Shown here: in pieces, positions 21,761 through 35,098 of the stretch
Layout of the letters: the number at the start of each line of letters is the position of its first letter
Numbering within the stretch: position 1 is the first letter of the stretch
Origin: Auanema rhodensis
Lineage: Eukaryota > Nematoda > Chromadorea > Rhabditida > Rhabditidae
Length of the DNA stretch: 64,000 nt
Assembly: GCA_964057225.1 (NCBI GenBank)
Contig: OZ059899.1
Coordinates: 2,852,001-2,916,000, forward strand
Direction: 5' to 3'
Notes under the pieces: model-generated
Told to the model about the DNA's origin: nothing
The model's database searches: none
What the model saw: the letters and a program-made list of their open reading frames with translations, nothing else
Translations under genes and position numbers: made by a program

Positions 21761-24568
21761 AAAACATCTACTTTTTGCTAAATTATTTCGAAATTTTTCG
21801 AAAAAATTTTTGTCAAAATGTTTTTGGAAGCAATGTTGAGTGTACATGGAAACTCAACATACACTAATGCATCATTTTTCAAACGATCATAACTAATTTT
21901 TGTATTAAGTTTTTCTCAATGTAGTATAGTGCATTCGATGCGGATTTTTAAGCTGCGTCGATCTGTGTTATCAGATTTGCGCTAGCTTAAAAATGCACCG
22001 AGATATCAACTGATATAAGTTCACACTTATATCCTCGATTTTCACCCTGAAGAATTATTTTTTTCGTTGAATAACATTGTCCATCGTCTTTGCCTTGAAA
22101 AATGGAATCTTAAAACATCTACTTTTTGCTAAATTATTCTGAAATTTTTCAAAAAAATTTTTGTCAAAATGTTTTTGGTAGCAATGTTGAGTGTACATGG
22201 AAACTCAACATACACTAATGCATCATTTTTCAAACGATCATAACTAATTTTTGTATTAAGCGTTTCTCAATGTAGTATAGTGCATTCGATGCGGATTTTT
22301 AAGCTGCGTCGATCTGTGTTATCAGATTTGCGCTAGCTTAAAAATGCACCGAGATATCAACTGATATAAGTTCACACTTATATCCTCGATTTTCACCCTG
22401 AAGAATTATTTTTTTCGTTGAATAACATTGTCCATCGTCTTTGCCTTGAAAAATGGAATCTTAAAACATCTACTTTTTGCTAAATTATTCTGAAATTTTT
22501 CAAAAAAATTTTTGTCAAAATGTTTTTGGTAGCAATGTTGAGTGTACATGGAAACTCAACATACACTAATGCATCATTTTTCAAACGATCATAACTAATT
22601 TTTGTATTAAGCGTTTCTCAATGTAGTATAGTGCATGCGATGCGGATTTTTAAGCTGCGTCGATCTGTGTTATCAGATTTGCGCTAGCTTAAAAATGCAC
22701 CGAGATATCAATTGATATAAGTTCACACTTATATCCTCGATTTTCACCCTGAAGAATTATTTTTTTCGTTGAATAACATTGTCCATCGTCTTTGCCTTGT
22801 AAAATGGAATCTAAAAACATCTACTTTTTGCTAAATTATTTTGAAATTTTTGGAAAAAATTTTTGTCAAAATGTTTTTGGAAGCAATGTTGAGTGTACAT
22901 GGAAACTCAACATACACTAATGCATCATTTTTCAAACGATCATAACTAATTTTTGTATCAAGCGTTTCTCAATGTAGTATAGTGCATTTGATGCGGATTT
23001 TTAAGCTGCGTCGATCTGTGTTATCAGATTTGCGGTAGCTTAAAAATGCACCGAGATATCAACTGATATAAGTTCACACTTATATCCTCGATTTTCACCC
23101 TGAAGAATTATTTTTTTCGTTGAATAACATTGTCCATCGTCTTTGCCTTGAAAAATGGAATCTAAAAACATCTACTTTTTGCTAAATTATTTCGAAATTT
23201 TTCGAAAAAATTTTTGTCAAAATGTTTTTGGAAGCAATGTTGAGTGTACATGGAAACTCAACATACACTAATGCATCATTTTTCAAACGATCATAACTAA
23301 TTTTTGTATTAAGTTTTTCTCAATGTAGTATAGTGCATTCGATGCGGATTTTTAAGCTGCGTCGATCTGTGTTATCAGATTTGCGCTAGCTTAAAAATGC
23401 ACCGAGATATCAACTGATATAAGTTCACACTTATATCCTCGATTTTCACCCTGAAGAATTATTTTTTTCGTTGAATAACATTGTCCATCGTCTTTGCCTT
23501 GAAAAATGGAATCTTAAAACATCTACTTTTTGCTAAATTATTCTGAAATTTTTCAAAAAAATTTTTGTCAAAATGTTTTTGGTAGCAATGTTGAGTGTAC
23601 ATGGAAACTCAACATACACTAATGCATCATTTTTCAAACGATCATAACTAATTTTTGTATTAAGCGTTTCTCAATGTAGTATAGTGCATTCGATGCGGAT
23701 TTTTAAGCTGCGTCGATCTGTGTTATCAGATTTGCGCTAGCTTAAAAATGCACCGAGATATCAACTGATATAAGTTCACACTTATATCCTCGATTTTCAC
23801 CCTGAAGAATTATTTTTTTCGTTGAATAACATTGTCCATCGTCTTTGCCTTGAAAAATGGAATCTTAAAACATCTACTTTTTGCTAAATTATTCTGAAAT
23901 TTTTCAAAAAAATTTTTGTCAAAATGTTTTTGGTAGCAATGTTGAGTGTACATGGAAACTCAACATACACTAATGCATCATTTTTCAAACGATCATAACT
24001 AATTTTTGTATTAAGCGTTTCTCAATGTAGTATAGTGCATGCGATGCGGATTTTTAAGCTGCGTCGATCTGTGTTATCAGATTTGCGCTAGCTTAAAAAT
24101 GCACCGAGATATCAATTGATATAAGTTCACACTTATATCCTCGATTTTCACCCTGAAGAATTATTTTTTTCGTTGAATAACATTGTCCATCGTCTTTGCC
24201 TTGTAAAATGGAATCTAAAAACATCTACTTTTTGCTAAATTATTTTGAAATTTTTGGAAAAAATTTTTGTCAAAATGTTTTTGGAAGCAATGTTGAGTGT
24301 ACATGGAAACTCAACATACACTAATGCATCATTTTTCAAACGATCATAACTAATTTTTGTATCAAGCGTTTCTCAATGTAGTATAGTGCATTTGATGCGG
24401 ATTTTTAAGCTGCGTCGATCTGTGTTATCAGATTTGCGGTAGCTTAAAAATGCACCGAGATATCAACTGATATAAGTTCACACTTATATCCTCGATTTTC
24501 ACCCTGAAGAATTAATTTTTTCGTTGAATAACATTGTCCATCGTCTTTGCCTTGAAAAACGGAATCTA
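21761..24568. repeat. Tandem duplication of four monomers (M63-66 / M67-70)
   Basis: Two 1,404-bp copies share atcttaaaac at the end of M63, M64, M67 and M68, and gcatgcgatg (T175G) in M65 and M69. M66 and M70 differ only toward the right end: gaattattttttt with gaaaaatgg versus gaattaatttttt with gaaaaacgg. The last exchange point therefore lies around internal position 297. Confidence 0.85.
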
Positions 24569-27500
24569 AAAACATCTACTTTTTGCTAAATTATTTTGAA
24601 ATTTTTCAAAAAAAGTTTTGTCAAAATGTTTTTGGAAGCAATGTTGAGTGTACATGGAAACTCAACATACACTAATGCATCATTTTTCAAACGATCATAA
24701 CTAATTTTTGTATTAAGCGTTTCTCAATGTAGTATAGTGCATTCGATGCGGATTTTTAAGCTGCGTCGATCTGTGTTATCAGATTTGCGCTAGCTTAAAA
24801 ATGCACCGAGATATCAATTGATATAAGTTCACACTTATATCCTCGATTTTCACCCTGAAGAATTATTTTTTTCGTTGAATAACATTGTCCATCGTCTTTG
24901 CCTTGTAAAATGGAATCTAAAAACATCTACTTTTTGCTAAATTATTTTGAAATTTTTGGAAAAAATTTTTGTCAAAATGTTTTTGGAAGCAATGTTGAGT
25001 GTACATGGAAACTCAACATACACTAATGCATCATTTTTCAAACGATCATAACTAATTTTTGTATCAAGCGTTTCTCAATGTAGTATAGTGCATTTGATGC
25101 GGATTTTTAAGCTGCGTCGATCTGTGTTATCAGATTTGCGGTAGCTTAAAAATGCACCGAGATATCAACTGATATAAGTTCACACTTATATCCTCGATTT
25201 TCACCCTGAAGAATTAATTTTTTCGTTGAATAACATTGTCCATCGTCTTTGCCTTGAAAAACGGAATCTAAAAACATCTACTTTTTGCTAAATTATTTTG
25301 AAATTTTTCAAAAAAAGTTTTGTCAAAATGTTTTTGGAAGCAATGTTGAGTGTACATGGAAACTCAACATACACTAATGCATCATTTTTCAAACGATCAT
25401 AACTAATTTTTGTATTAAGTTTTTCTCAATGTAGTATAGTGCATTCGATGCGGATTTTTAAGCTGCGTCGATCTGTGTTATCAGATTTGCGCTAGCTTAA
25501 AAATGCACCGAGATATCAACTGATATAAGTTCACACTTATATCCTCGATTTTCACCCTGAAGAATTATTTTTTTCGTTGAATAACATTGTCCATCGTCTT
25601 TGCCTTGAAAAATGGAATCTTAAAACATCTACTTTTTGCTAAATTATTCTGAAATTTTTCAAAAAAATTTTTGTCAAAATGTTTTTGGTAGCAATGTTGA
25701 GTGTACATGGAAACTCAACATACACTAATGCATCATTTTTCAAACGATCATAACTAATTTTTGTATTAAGCGTTTCTCAATGTAGTATAGTGCATGCGAT
25801 GCGGATTTTTAAGCTGCGTCGATCTGTGTTATCAGATTTGCGCTAGCTTAAAAATGCACCGAGATATCAATTGATATAAGTTCACACTTATATCCTCGAT
25901 TTTCACCCTGAAGAATTATTTTTTTCGTTGAATAACATTGTCCATCGTCTTTGCCTTGTAAAATGGAATCTAAAAACATCTACTTTTTGCTAAATTATTT
26001 TGAAATTTTTGGAAAAAATTTTTGTCAAAATGTTTTTGGAAGCAATGTTGAGTGTACATGGAAACTCAACATACACTAATGCATCATTTTTCAAACGATC
26101 ATAACTAATTTTTGTATCAAGCGTTTCTCAATGTAGTATAGTGCATTTGATGCGGATTTTTAAGCTGCGTCGATCTGTGTTATCAGATTTGCGGTAGCTT
26201 AAAAATGCACCGAGATATCAACTGATATAAGTTCACACTTATATCCTCGATTTTCACCCTGAAGAATTAATTTTTTCGTTGAATAACATTGTCCATCGTC
26301 TTTGCCTTGAGAAATGGAATCTAAAAACATCTACTTTTTGCTAAATTTTTTTGAAATTTTTCGAAAAAATTTTTGTCAAAATGTTTTTGGAAGCAATGTT
26401 GAGTGTACATGGAAACTCAACATACACTAATGCATCATTTTTCAAACGATCATAACTAATTTTTGTATTAAGCGTTTCTCAATGTAGTATAGTGCATTCG
26501 ATGCGGATTTTTAAGCTGCGTCGATCTGTGTTATCAGATTTGCGCTAGCTTAAAAATGCACCGAGATATCAATTGATATAAGTTCACACTTATATCCTCG
26601 ATTTTCACCCTGAAGAATTATTTTTTTCGTTGAATAACATTGTCCATCGTCTTTGCCTTGTAAAATGGAATCTAAAAACATCTACTTTTTGCTAAATTAT
26701 TTTGAAATTTTTGGAAAAAATTTTTGTCAAAATGTTTTTGGAAGCAATGTTGAGTGTACATGGAAACTCAACATACACTAATGCATCATTTTTCAAACGA
26801 TCATAACTAATTTTTGTATCAAGCGTTTCTCAATGTAGTATAGTGCATTTGATGCGGATTTTTAAGCTGCGTCGATCTGTGTTATCAGATTTGCGGTAGC
26901 TTAAAAATGCACCGAGATATCAACTGATATAAGTTCACACTTATATCCTCGATTTTCACCCTGAAGAATTAATTTTTTCGTTGAATAACATTGTCCATCG
27001 TCTTTGCCTTGAAAAACGGAATCTAAAAACATCTACTTTTTGCTAAATTATTTTGAAATTTTTCAAAAAAAGTTTTGTCAAAATGTTTTTGGAAGCAATG
27101 TTGAGTGTACATGGAAACTCAACATACACTAATGCATCATTTTTCAAACGATCATAACTAATTTTTGTATTGAGCGTTTCTCAATGTAGTATAGTGCATT
27201 CGATGCGGATTTTTAAGCTGCGTCGATCTGTGTTATCAGATTTGCGCTAACTTAAAAATGCACCGAGATATCAACTGATATAAGTTCACACTTATATCCT
27301 CGATTTTCACCCTGAAGAATTAATTTTTTCGTTGAATAACATTGTCCATCGTCTTTGCCTTGAGAAATGGAATCTAAAAACATCTACTTTTTGCTAAATT
27401 TTTTTGAAATTTTTCGAAAAAATTTTTGTCAAAATGTTTTTGGAAGCAATGTTGAGTGTACATGGAAACTCAACATACACTAATGCATCATTTTTCAAAC

Positions 27501-28780
27501 GATCATAACTAATTTTTGTATTAAGCGTTTCTCAATGTAGTATAGTGCATTCGATGCGGATTTTTAAGCTGCGTCGATCTGTGTTATCAGATTTGCGCTA
27601 GCTTAAAAATGCACCGAGATATCAACTGATATAAGTTCACACTTATATCCTCAATTTTCACCCTGAAGAATTAATTTTTTCGTTGAATAACATTGTCCAT
27701 CGTCTTTGCCTTGAAAAACGGAATCTAAAAACATCTACTTTTTGCTAAATTATTTTGAAATTTTTCAAAAAAAGTTTTGTCAAAATGTTTTTGGAAGCAA
27801 TGTTGAGTGTACATGGAAACTCAACATACACTAATGCATCATTTTTCAAACGATCATAACTAATTTTTGTATTAAGCGTTTCTCAATGTAGTATAGTGCA
27901 TTCGATGCGGATTTTTAAGCTGCGTCGATCTGTGTTATCAGATTTGCGCTAACTTAAAAATGCACCGAGATATCAACTGATATAAGTTCACACTTATATC
28001 CTCGATTTTCACCCTGAAGAATTAATTTTTTCGTTGAATAACATTGTCCATCGTCTTTGCCTTGAGAAATGGAATCTAAAAACATCTACTTTTTGCTAAA
28101 TTTATTTGAAATTTTTCGAAAAAATTTTTGTCAAAATGTTTTTGGAAGCAATGTTGAGTGTACATGGAAACTCAACATACACTAATGCATCATTTTTCAA
28201 ACGATCATAACTAATTTTTGTATTTAGCGTTTCTCAATGTAGTATAGTGCATTCGATGCGGATTTTTAAGCTGCGTCGATCTGTGTTATCAGATTTGCGC
28301 TAGCTTAAAAATGCACCGAGATATCAACTGATATAAGTTCACACTTATATCCTCAATTTTCACCCTGAAGAATTAATTTTTTCGTTGAATAACATTGTCC
28401 ATCGTCTTTGCCTTGAGAAATGGGATCTAAAAACATCTACTTTTTGCTAAATTTATTTGAAATTTTTCGAAAAAATTTTTGTCAAAATGTTTTTGGAAGC
28501 AATGTTGAGTGTACATGGAAACTCAACATACACTAATGCATCATTTTTCAAACGATCATAACTAATTTTTGTATCAAGCGTTTCTCAATGTAGTATAGTG
28601 CATTTGATGCGGATTTTTAAGCTGCGTCGATCTGTGTTATCAGATTTGCGCTAGCTTAAAAATGCACCGAGATATCAACTGATATAAGTTCACACTTATA
28701 TCCTCGATTTTCACCCTGAAGAATTATTTTTTTCGTTGAATAACATTGTCCATCGTCTTTGCCTTGAAAAACGGAATCTA

Positions 28781-30184
28781 AAAACATCTACTTTTTGCTA
28801 AATTATTTTGAAATTTTTCAAAAAAAGTTTTGTCAAAATGTTTTTGGAAGCAATGTTGAGTGTACATGGAAACTCAACATACACTAATGCATCATTTTTC
28901 AAACGATCATAACTAATTTTTGTATTAAGCGTTTCTCAATGTAGTATAGTGCATTCGATGCGGATTTTTAAGCTGCGTCGATCTGTGTTATCAGATTTGC
29001 GCTAGCTTAAAAATGCACCGAGATATCAATTGATATAAGTTCACACTTATATCCTCGATTTTCACCCTGAAGAATTATTTTTTTCGTTGAATAACATTGT
29101 CCATCGTCTTTGCCTTGTAAAATGGAATCTAAAAACATCTACTTTTTGCTAAATTATTTTGAAATTTTTGGAAAAAATTTTTGTCAAAATGTTTTTGGAA
29201 GCAATGTTGAGTGTACATGGAAACTCAACATACACTAATGCATCATTTTTCAAACGATCATAACTAATTTTTGTATCAAGCGTTTCTCAATGTAGTATAG
29301 TGCATTTGATGCGGATTTTTAAGCTGCGTCGATCTGTGTTATCAGATTTGCGGTAGCTTAAAAATGCACCGAGATATCAACTGATATAAGTTCACACTTA
29401 TATCCTCGATTTTCACCCTGAAGAATTAATTTTTTCGTTGAATAACATTGTCCATCGTCTTTGCCTTGAAAAACGGAATCTAAAAACATCTACTTTTTGC
29501 TAAATTATTTTGAAATTTTTCAAAAAAAGTTTTGTCAAAATGTTTTTGGAAGCAATGTTGAGTGTACATGGAAACTCAACATACACTAATGCATCATTTT
29601 TCAAACGATCATAACTAATTTTTGTATTAAGCGTTTCTCAATGTAGTATAGTGCATTCGATGCGGATTTTTAAGCTGCGTCGATCTGTGTTATCAGATTT
29701 GCGCTAGCTTAAAAATGCACCGAGATATCAATTGATATAAGTTCACACTTATATCCTCGATTTTCACCCTGAAGAATTATTTTTTTCGTTGAATAACATT
29801 GTCCATCGTCTTTGCCTTGTCAAATGGAATCTAAAAACATCTACTTTTTGCTAAATTATTTTGAAATTTTTGGAAAAAATTTTTGTCAAAATGTTTTTGG
29901 AAGCAATGTTGAGTGTACATGGAAACTCAACATACACTAATGCATCATTTTTCAAACGATCATAACTAATTTTTGTATCAAGCGTTTCTCAATGTAGTAT
30001 AGTGCATTTGATGCGGATTTTTAAGCTGCGTCGATCTGTGTTATCAGATTTGCGGTAGCTTAAAAATGCACCGAGATATCAACTGATATAAGTTCACACT
30101 TATATCCTCGATTTTCACCCTGAAGAATTAATTTTTTCGTTGAATAACATTGTCCATCGTCTTTGCCTTGAAAAACGGAATCTA
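28781..30184. repeat. Dimeric repeat, 702 bp (M83-84 / M85-86)
   Basis: A B1 monomer carrying atcaattg and ttgtaaaatgg is followed by a B2 monomer carrying gcggtagct and gaaaaacgg; the pair then repeats. M85 differs by ttgtcaaatgg near 29818. The same pair occurs at M71-72, M76-77 and, in part, M87-88, so this is the nearest thing to a basic dimer in domain B. Confidence 0.8.
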
Positions 30185-31237
30185 AAAACATCTACTTTTT
30201 GCTAAATTATTTTGAAATTTTTCAAAAAAAGTTTTGTCAAAATGTTTTTGGAAGCAATGTTGAGTGTACATGGAAACTCAACATACACTAATGCATCATT
30301 TTTCAAACGATCATAACTAATTTTTGTATTAAGCGTTTCTCAATGTAGTATAGTGCATTCGATGCGGATTTTTAAGCTGCGTCGATCTGTGTTATCAGAT
30401 TTGCGTTAGCTTAAAAATGCACCGAGATATCAACTGATATAAGTTCACACTTATATCCTCGATTTTCACCCTGAAGAATTAATTTTTTCGTTGAATAACA
30501 TTGTCCATCGTCTTTGCCTTGAAAAACGGAATCTAAAAACATCTACTTTTTGCTAAATTATTTTGAAATTTTTGGAAAAAATTTTTGTCAAAATGTTTTT
30601 GGAAGCAATGTTGAGTGTACATGGAAACTCAACATACACTAATGCATCATTTTTCAAACGATCATAACTAATTTTTGTATCAAGCGTTTCTCAATGTAGT
30701 ATAGTGCATTTGATGCGGATTTTTAAGCTGCGTCGATCTGTGTTATCAGATTTGCGGTAGCTTAAAAATGCACCGAGATATCAACTGATATAAGTTCACA
30801 CTTATATCCTCGATTTTCACCCTGAAGAATTAATTTTTTCGTTGAATAACATTGTCCATCGTCTTTGCCTTGAAAAACGGAATCTAAAAACATCTACTTT
30901 TTGCTAAATTATTTTGAAATTTTTCAAAAAAAGTTTTGTCAAAATGTTTTTGGAAGCAATGTTGAGTGTACATGGAAACTCAACATACACTAATGCATCA
31001 TTTTTCAAACGATCATAACTAATTTTTGTATCAAGCGTTTCTCAATGTAGTATAGTGCATTTGATGCGGATTTTTAAGCTGCGTCGAACTGTGTTATCAG
31101 ATTTGCGCTAGCTTAAAAATGCACCGAGATATCAACTGATATAAGTTCACACTTATATCCTCGATTTTCACCCTGAAGAATTGATTTTTTCGTTGAATAA
31201 CATTGTTCATCGTCTTTGCCTTGAAAAAAAGAATTTA

Positions 31238-34200
31238 AAAACATCTACTTTTTGCTAAATTATTTTGAAATTTTTCGAAAAAATTTTTGTCAAAATGTTT
31301 TTGGAAGCAATGTTGAGTGTACATGGAAACTCAACATACACTAATGCATCATTTTTCAAACGATCATAACTAATTTTTGTATCAAGCGTTTCTCAATGTA
31401 GTATAGTGCATTCGATGCGGATTTTTAAGTTTCGTCGATCTGTGTTATCAGATTTGCGCTAGCTTAAAAATGCACCGACATATCAACTGATATAAGTTCA
31501 CACTTATATCCTCGATTTTCACCCTGAAGAATTATTTTTTTCGTTGAATAACATTGTCCATCGTCTTTGCCTTGAAAAATGGAATCTAAAAACATCTACT
31601 TTTTGCTAAATTATTTCGAAATTTTTCGAAAAAATTTTTGTCAAAATGTTTTTGGAAGCAATGTTGAGTGTACATGGAAACTCAACATACACTAATGCAT
31701 CATTTTTCAAACGATCATAACTAATTTTTGTATTAAGTTTTTCTCAATGTAGTATAGTGCATTCGATGCGGATTTTTAAGCTGCGTCGATCTGTGTTATC
31801 AGATTTGCGCTAGCTTAAAAATGCACCGAGATATCAACTGATATAAGTTCACACTTATATCCTCGATTTTCACCCTGAAGAATTATTTTTTTCGTTGAAT
31901 AACATTGTCCATCGTCTTTGCCTTGAAAAATGGAATCTAAAAACATCTACTTTTTGCTAAATTATTCTGAAATTTTTCAAAAAAATTTTTGTCAAAATGT
32001 TTTTGGTAGCAATGTTGAGTGTACATGGAAACTCAACATACACTAATGCATCATTTTTCAAACGATCATAACTAATTTTTGTATTAAGCGTTTCTCAATG
32101 TAGTATAGTGCATTCGATGCGGATTTTTAAGCTGCGTCGATCTGTGTTATCAGATTTGCGCTAGCTTAAAAATGCACCGAGATATCAATTGATATAAGTT
32201 CACACTTATATCCTCGATTTTCACCCTGAAGAATTATTTTTTTCGTTGAATAACATTGTCCATCGTCTTTGCCTTGTAAAATGGAATCTAAAAACATCTA
32301 CTTTTTGCTAAATTATTTTGAAATTTTTGGAAAAAATTTTTGTCAAAATGTTTTTGGAAGCAATGTTGAGTGTACATGGAAACTCAACATACACTAATGC
32401 ATCATTTTTCAAACGATCATAACTAATTTTTGTATTAAGCCTTTCTCAATGTAGTATAGTGCATTCGATGCGGATTTTCAAGCTGCGTCGATCTGTGTTA
32501 TCAGATTTGCGCTAGCTTAAAAATGCACCGAGATATCAACTGATATAAGTTCACACTTATATCCTCGATTTTCACCCTGAAGAATTAATTTTCTTGTTGA
32601 ATAACATTGTCTATCGTCTTTGCCTTGAAAAATGGAATCTAAAAACATCTACTTTTTGCTAAATTATTCTGAAATTTTTCAAAAAAATTTTTGTCAAAAT
32701 GTTTTTGGAAGCAATGTTGAGTGTACATGGAAACTCAACATACACTAATGCATCATTTTTCAAACGATCATAACTAATTTTTGTATTAAGCCTTTCTCAA
32801 TGTAGTAAAGTGCATTCGATGCGGATTTTTAAGCTGCGTCGATCTGTGTTATCAGATTTGCGCTAGCTTAAAAATGCACCGAGATATCAATTGATATAAG
32901 TTCACACTTATATCCTCGATTTTCACCCTGAAGAATTATTTTTTTCGTTGAATAACATTGTCCATCGTCTTTGCCTTGTAAAATGGAATCTAAAAACATC
33001 TACTTTTTGCTAAATTATTTTGAAATTTTTGGAAAAAATTTTTGTCAAAATGTTTTTGGAAGCAATGTTGAGTGTACATGGAAACTCAACATACACTAAT
33101 GCATCATTTTTCAAACGATCATAACTAATTTTTGTATTAAGCCTTTCTCAATGTAGTATAGTGCATTCGATGCGGATTTTCAAGCTGCGTCGATCTGTGT
33201 TATCAGATTTGCGCTAGCTTAAAAATGCACCGAGATATCAACTGATATAAGTTCACACTTATATCCTCGATTTTCACCCTGAAGAATTAATTTTCTTGTT
33301 GAATAACATTGTCTATCGTCTTTGCCTTGAAAAATGGAATCTAAAAACATCTACTTTTTGCTAAATTATTCTGAAATTTTTCAAAAAAATTTTTGTCAAA
33401 ATGTTTTTGGAAGCAATGTTGAGTGTACATGGAAACTCAACATACACTAATGCATCATTTTTCAAACGATCATAACTAATTTTTGTATTAAGCGTTTCTC
33501 AATGTAGTATAGTGCATTCGATGCGGATTTTTAAGCTGCGTCGATCTGTGTTATCAGATTTGCGCTAACTTAAAAATGCACCGAGATATCAACTGATATA
33601 AGTTCACACTTATATCCTCGATTTTCACTCTGAAGAATTATTTTTTTCGTTGAATAACATTGTCCATCGTCTTTGCCTTGAAAAATGGAATCTAAAAACA
33701 TCTACTTTTTGCTAAATTATTTTGAAATTTTTCGAAAAAATTTTTGTCAAAATGTTTTTGGAAGCAATGTTGAGTGTACATGGAAACTCAACATACACTA
33801 ATGCATCATTTTTCAAACGATCATAACTAATTTTTGTATTAAGCGTTTCTCAATGTAGTATAGTGCATTCGATGCGGATTTTTAAGTTTCGTCGATCTGT
33901 GTTATCAGATTTGCGCTAGCTTAAAAATGCACCGAGATATCAACTGATATAAGTTCACACTTATATCCTCGATTTTCACCCTGAAGAATTATTTTTTTCG
34001 TTGAATAACATTGTCCATCGTCTTTGCCTTGAAAAATGGAATCTAAAAACATCTACTTTTTGCTAAATTATTTCGAAATTTTTCGAAAAAATTTTTGTCA
34101 AAATGTTTTTGGAAGCAATGTTGAGTGTACATGGAAACTCAACATACACTAATGCATCATTTTTCAAACGATCATAACTAATTTTTGTATTAAGTTTTTC

Positions 34201-35098
34201 TCAATGTAGTATAGTGCATTCGATGCGGATTTTTAAGCTGCGTCGATCTGTGTTATCAGATTTGCGCTAGCTTAAAAATGCACCGAGATATCAACTGATA
34301 TAAGTTCACACTTATATCCTCGATTTTCACCCTGAAGAATTATTTTTTTCGTTGAATAACATTGTCCATCGTCTTTGCCTTGAAAAATGGAATCTAAAAA
34401 CATCTACTTTTTGCTAAATTATTCTGAAATTTTTCAAAAAAATTTTTGTCAAAATGTTTTTGGTAGCAATGTTGAGTGTACATGGAAACTCAACATACAC
34501 TAATGCATCATTTTTCAAACGATCATAACTAATTTTTGTATTAAGCGTTTCTCAATGTAGTATAGTGCATTCGATGCGGATTTTTAAGCTGCGTCGATCT
34601 GTGTTATCAGATTTGCGCTAGCTTAAAAATGCACCGAGATATCAATTGATATAAGTTCACACTTATATCCTCGATTTTCACCCTGAAGAATTATTTTTTT
34701 CGTTGAATAACATTGTCCATCGTCTTTGCCTTGTAAAATGGAATCTAAAAACATCTACTTTTTGCTAAATTATTTTGAAATTTTTGGAAAAAATTTTTGT
34801 CAAAATGTTTTTGGAAGCAATGTTGAGTGTACATGGAAACTCAACATACACTAATGCATCATTTTTCAAACGATCATAACTAATTTTTGTATTAAGCCTT
34901 TCTCAATGTAGTATAGTGCATTCGATGCGGATTTTCAAGCTGCGTCGATCTGTGTTATCAGATTTGCGCTAGCTTAAAAATGCACCGAGATATCAACTGA
35001 TATAAGTTCACACTTATATCCTCGATTTTCACCCTGAAGAATTAATTTTCTTGTTGAATAACATTGTCTATCGTCTTTGCCTTGAAAAATGGAATCTA
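31238..35098. repeat. Seven-monomer recurrence (M90-93 / M97-100)
   Basis: The run aagtttcg class, C1, C2, C3 at 31238-32641 recurs at 33695-35098, an offset of 2,457 bp (7 x 351). M91-93 match M98-100 at every class marker. M90 and M97 differ at tatcaag/tattaag and at the private caccgacat of M90. Confidence 0.75.

Larger units (their letters stand above)
13688..31237. repeat. Array domain B (M40-M89)
   Basis: Main classes: B1 has G40A plus T47G (tttcaaaaaaagttttg). B2 has C39G (ggaaaaaat), C176T (gcatttgatg) and C222G (gcggtagct) and ends gaaaaacgg. B3 has ttatttg at 24-30 and follows gagaaatgg. B4 has attgatt, gttcatc and gaaaaaaagaattta. Others are the aagttgcg class, the tatttcg plus aagtttttc class (C1), and the tattctg plus ggtagc class (C2). 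B1: M40, 42, 46, 49, 55, 60, 71, 73, 78, 80, 83, 85, 87, 89. B2: M45, 48, 66, 70, 72, 75, 77, 84, 86, 88. B3 start: M41, 43, 47, 50, 61, 81, 82. B4 end: M43, 50, 51, 55, 56, 61, 89. C1: M53, 58, 63, 67. C2: M54, 59, 64, 65, 68, 69, 74. Confidence 0.8.
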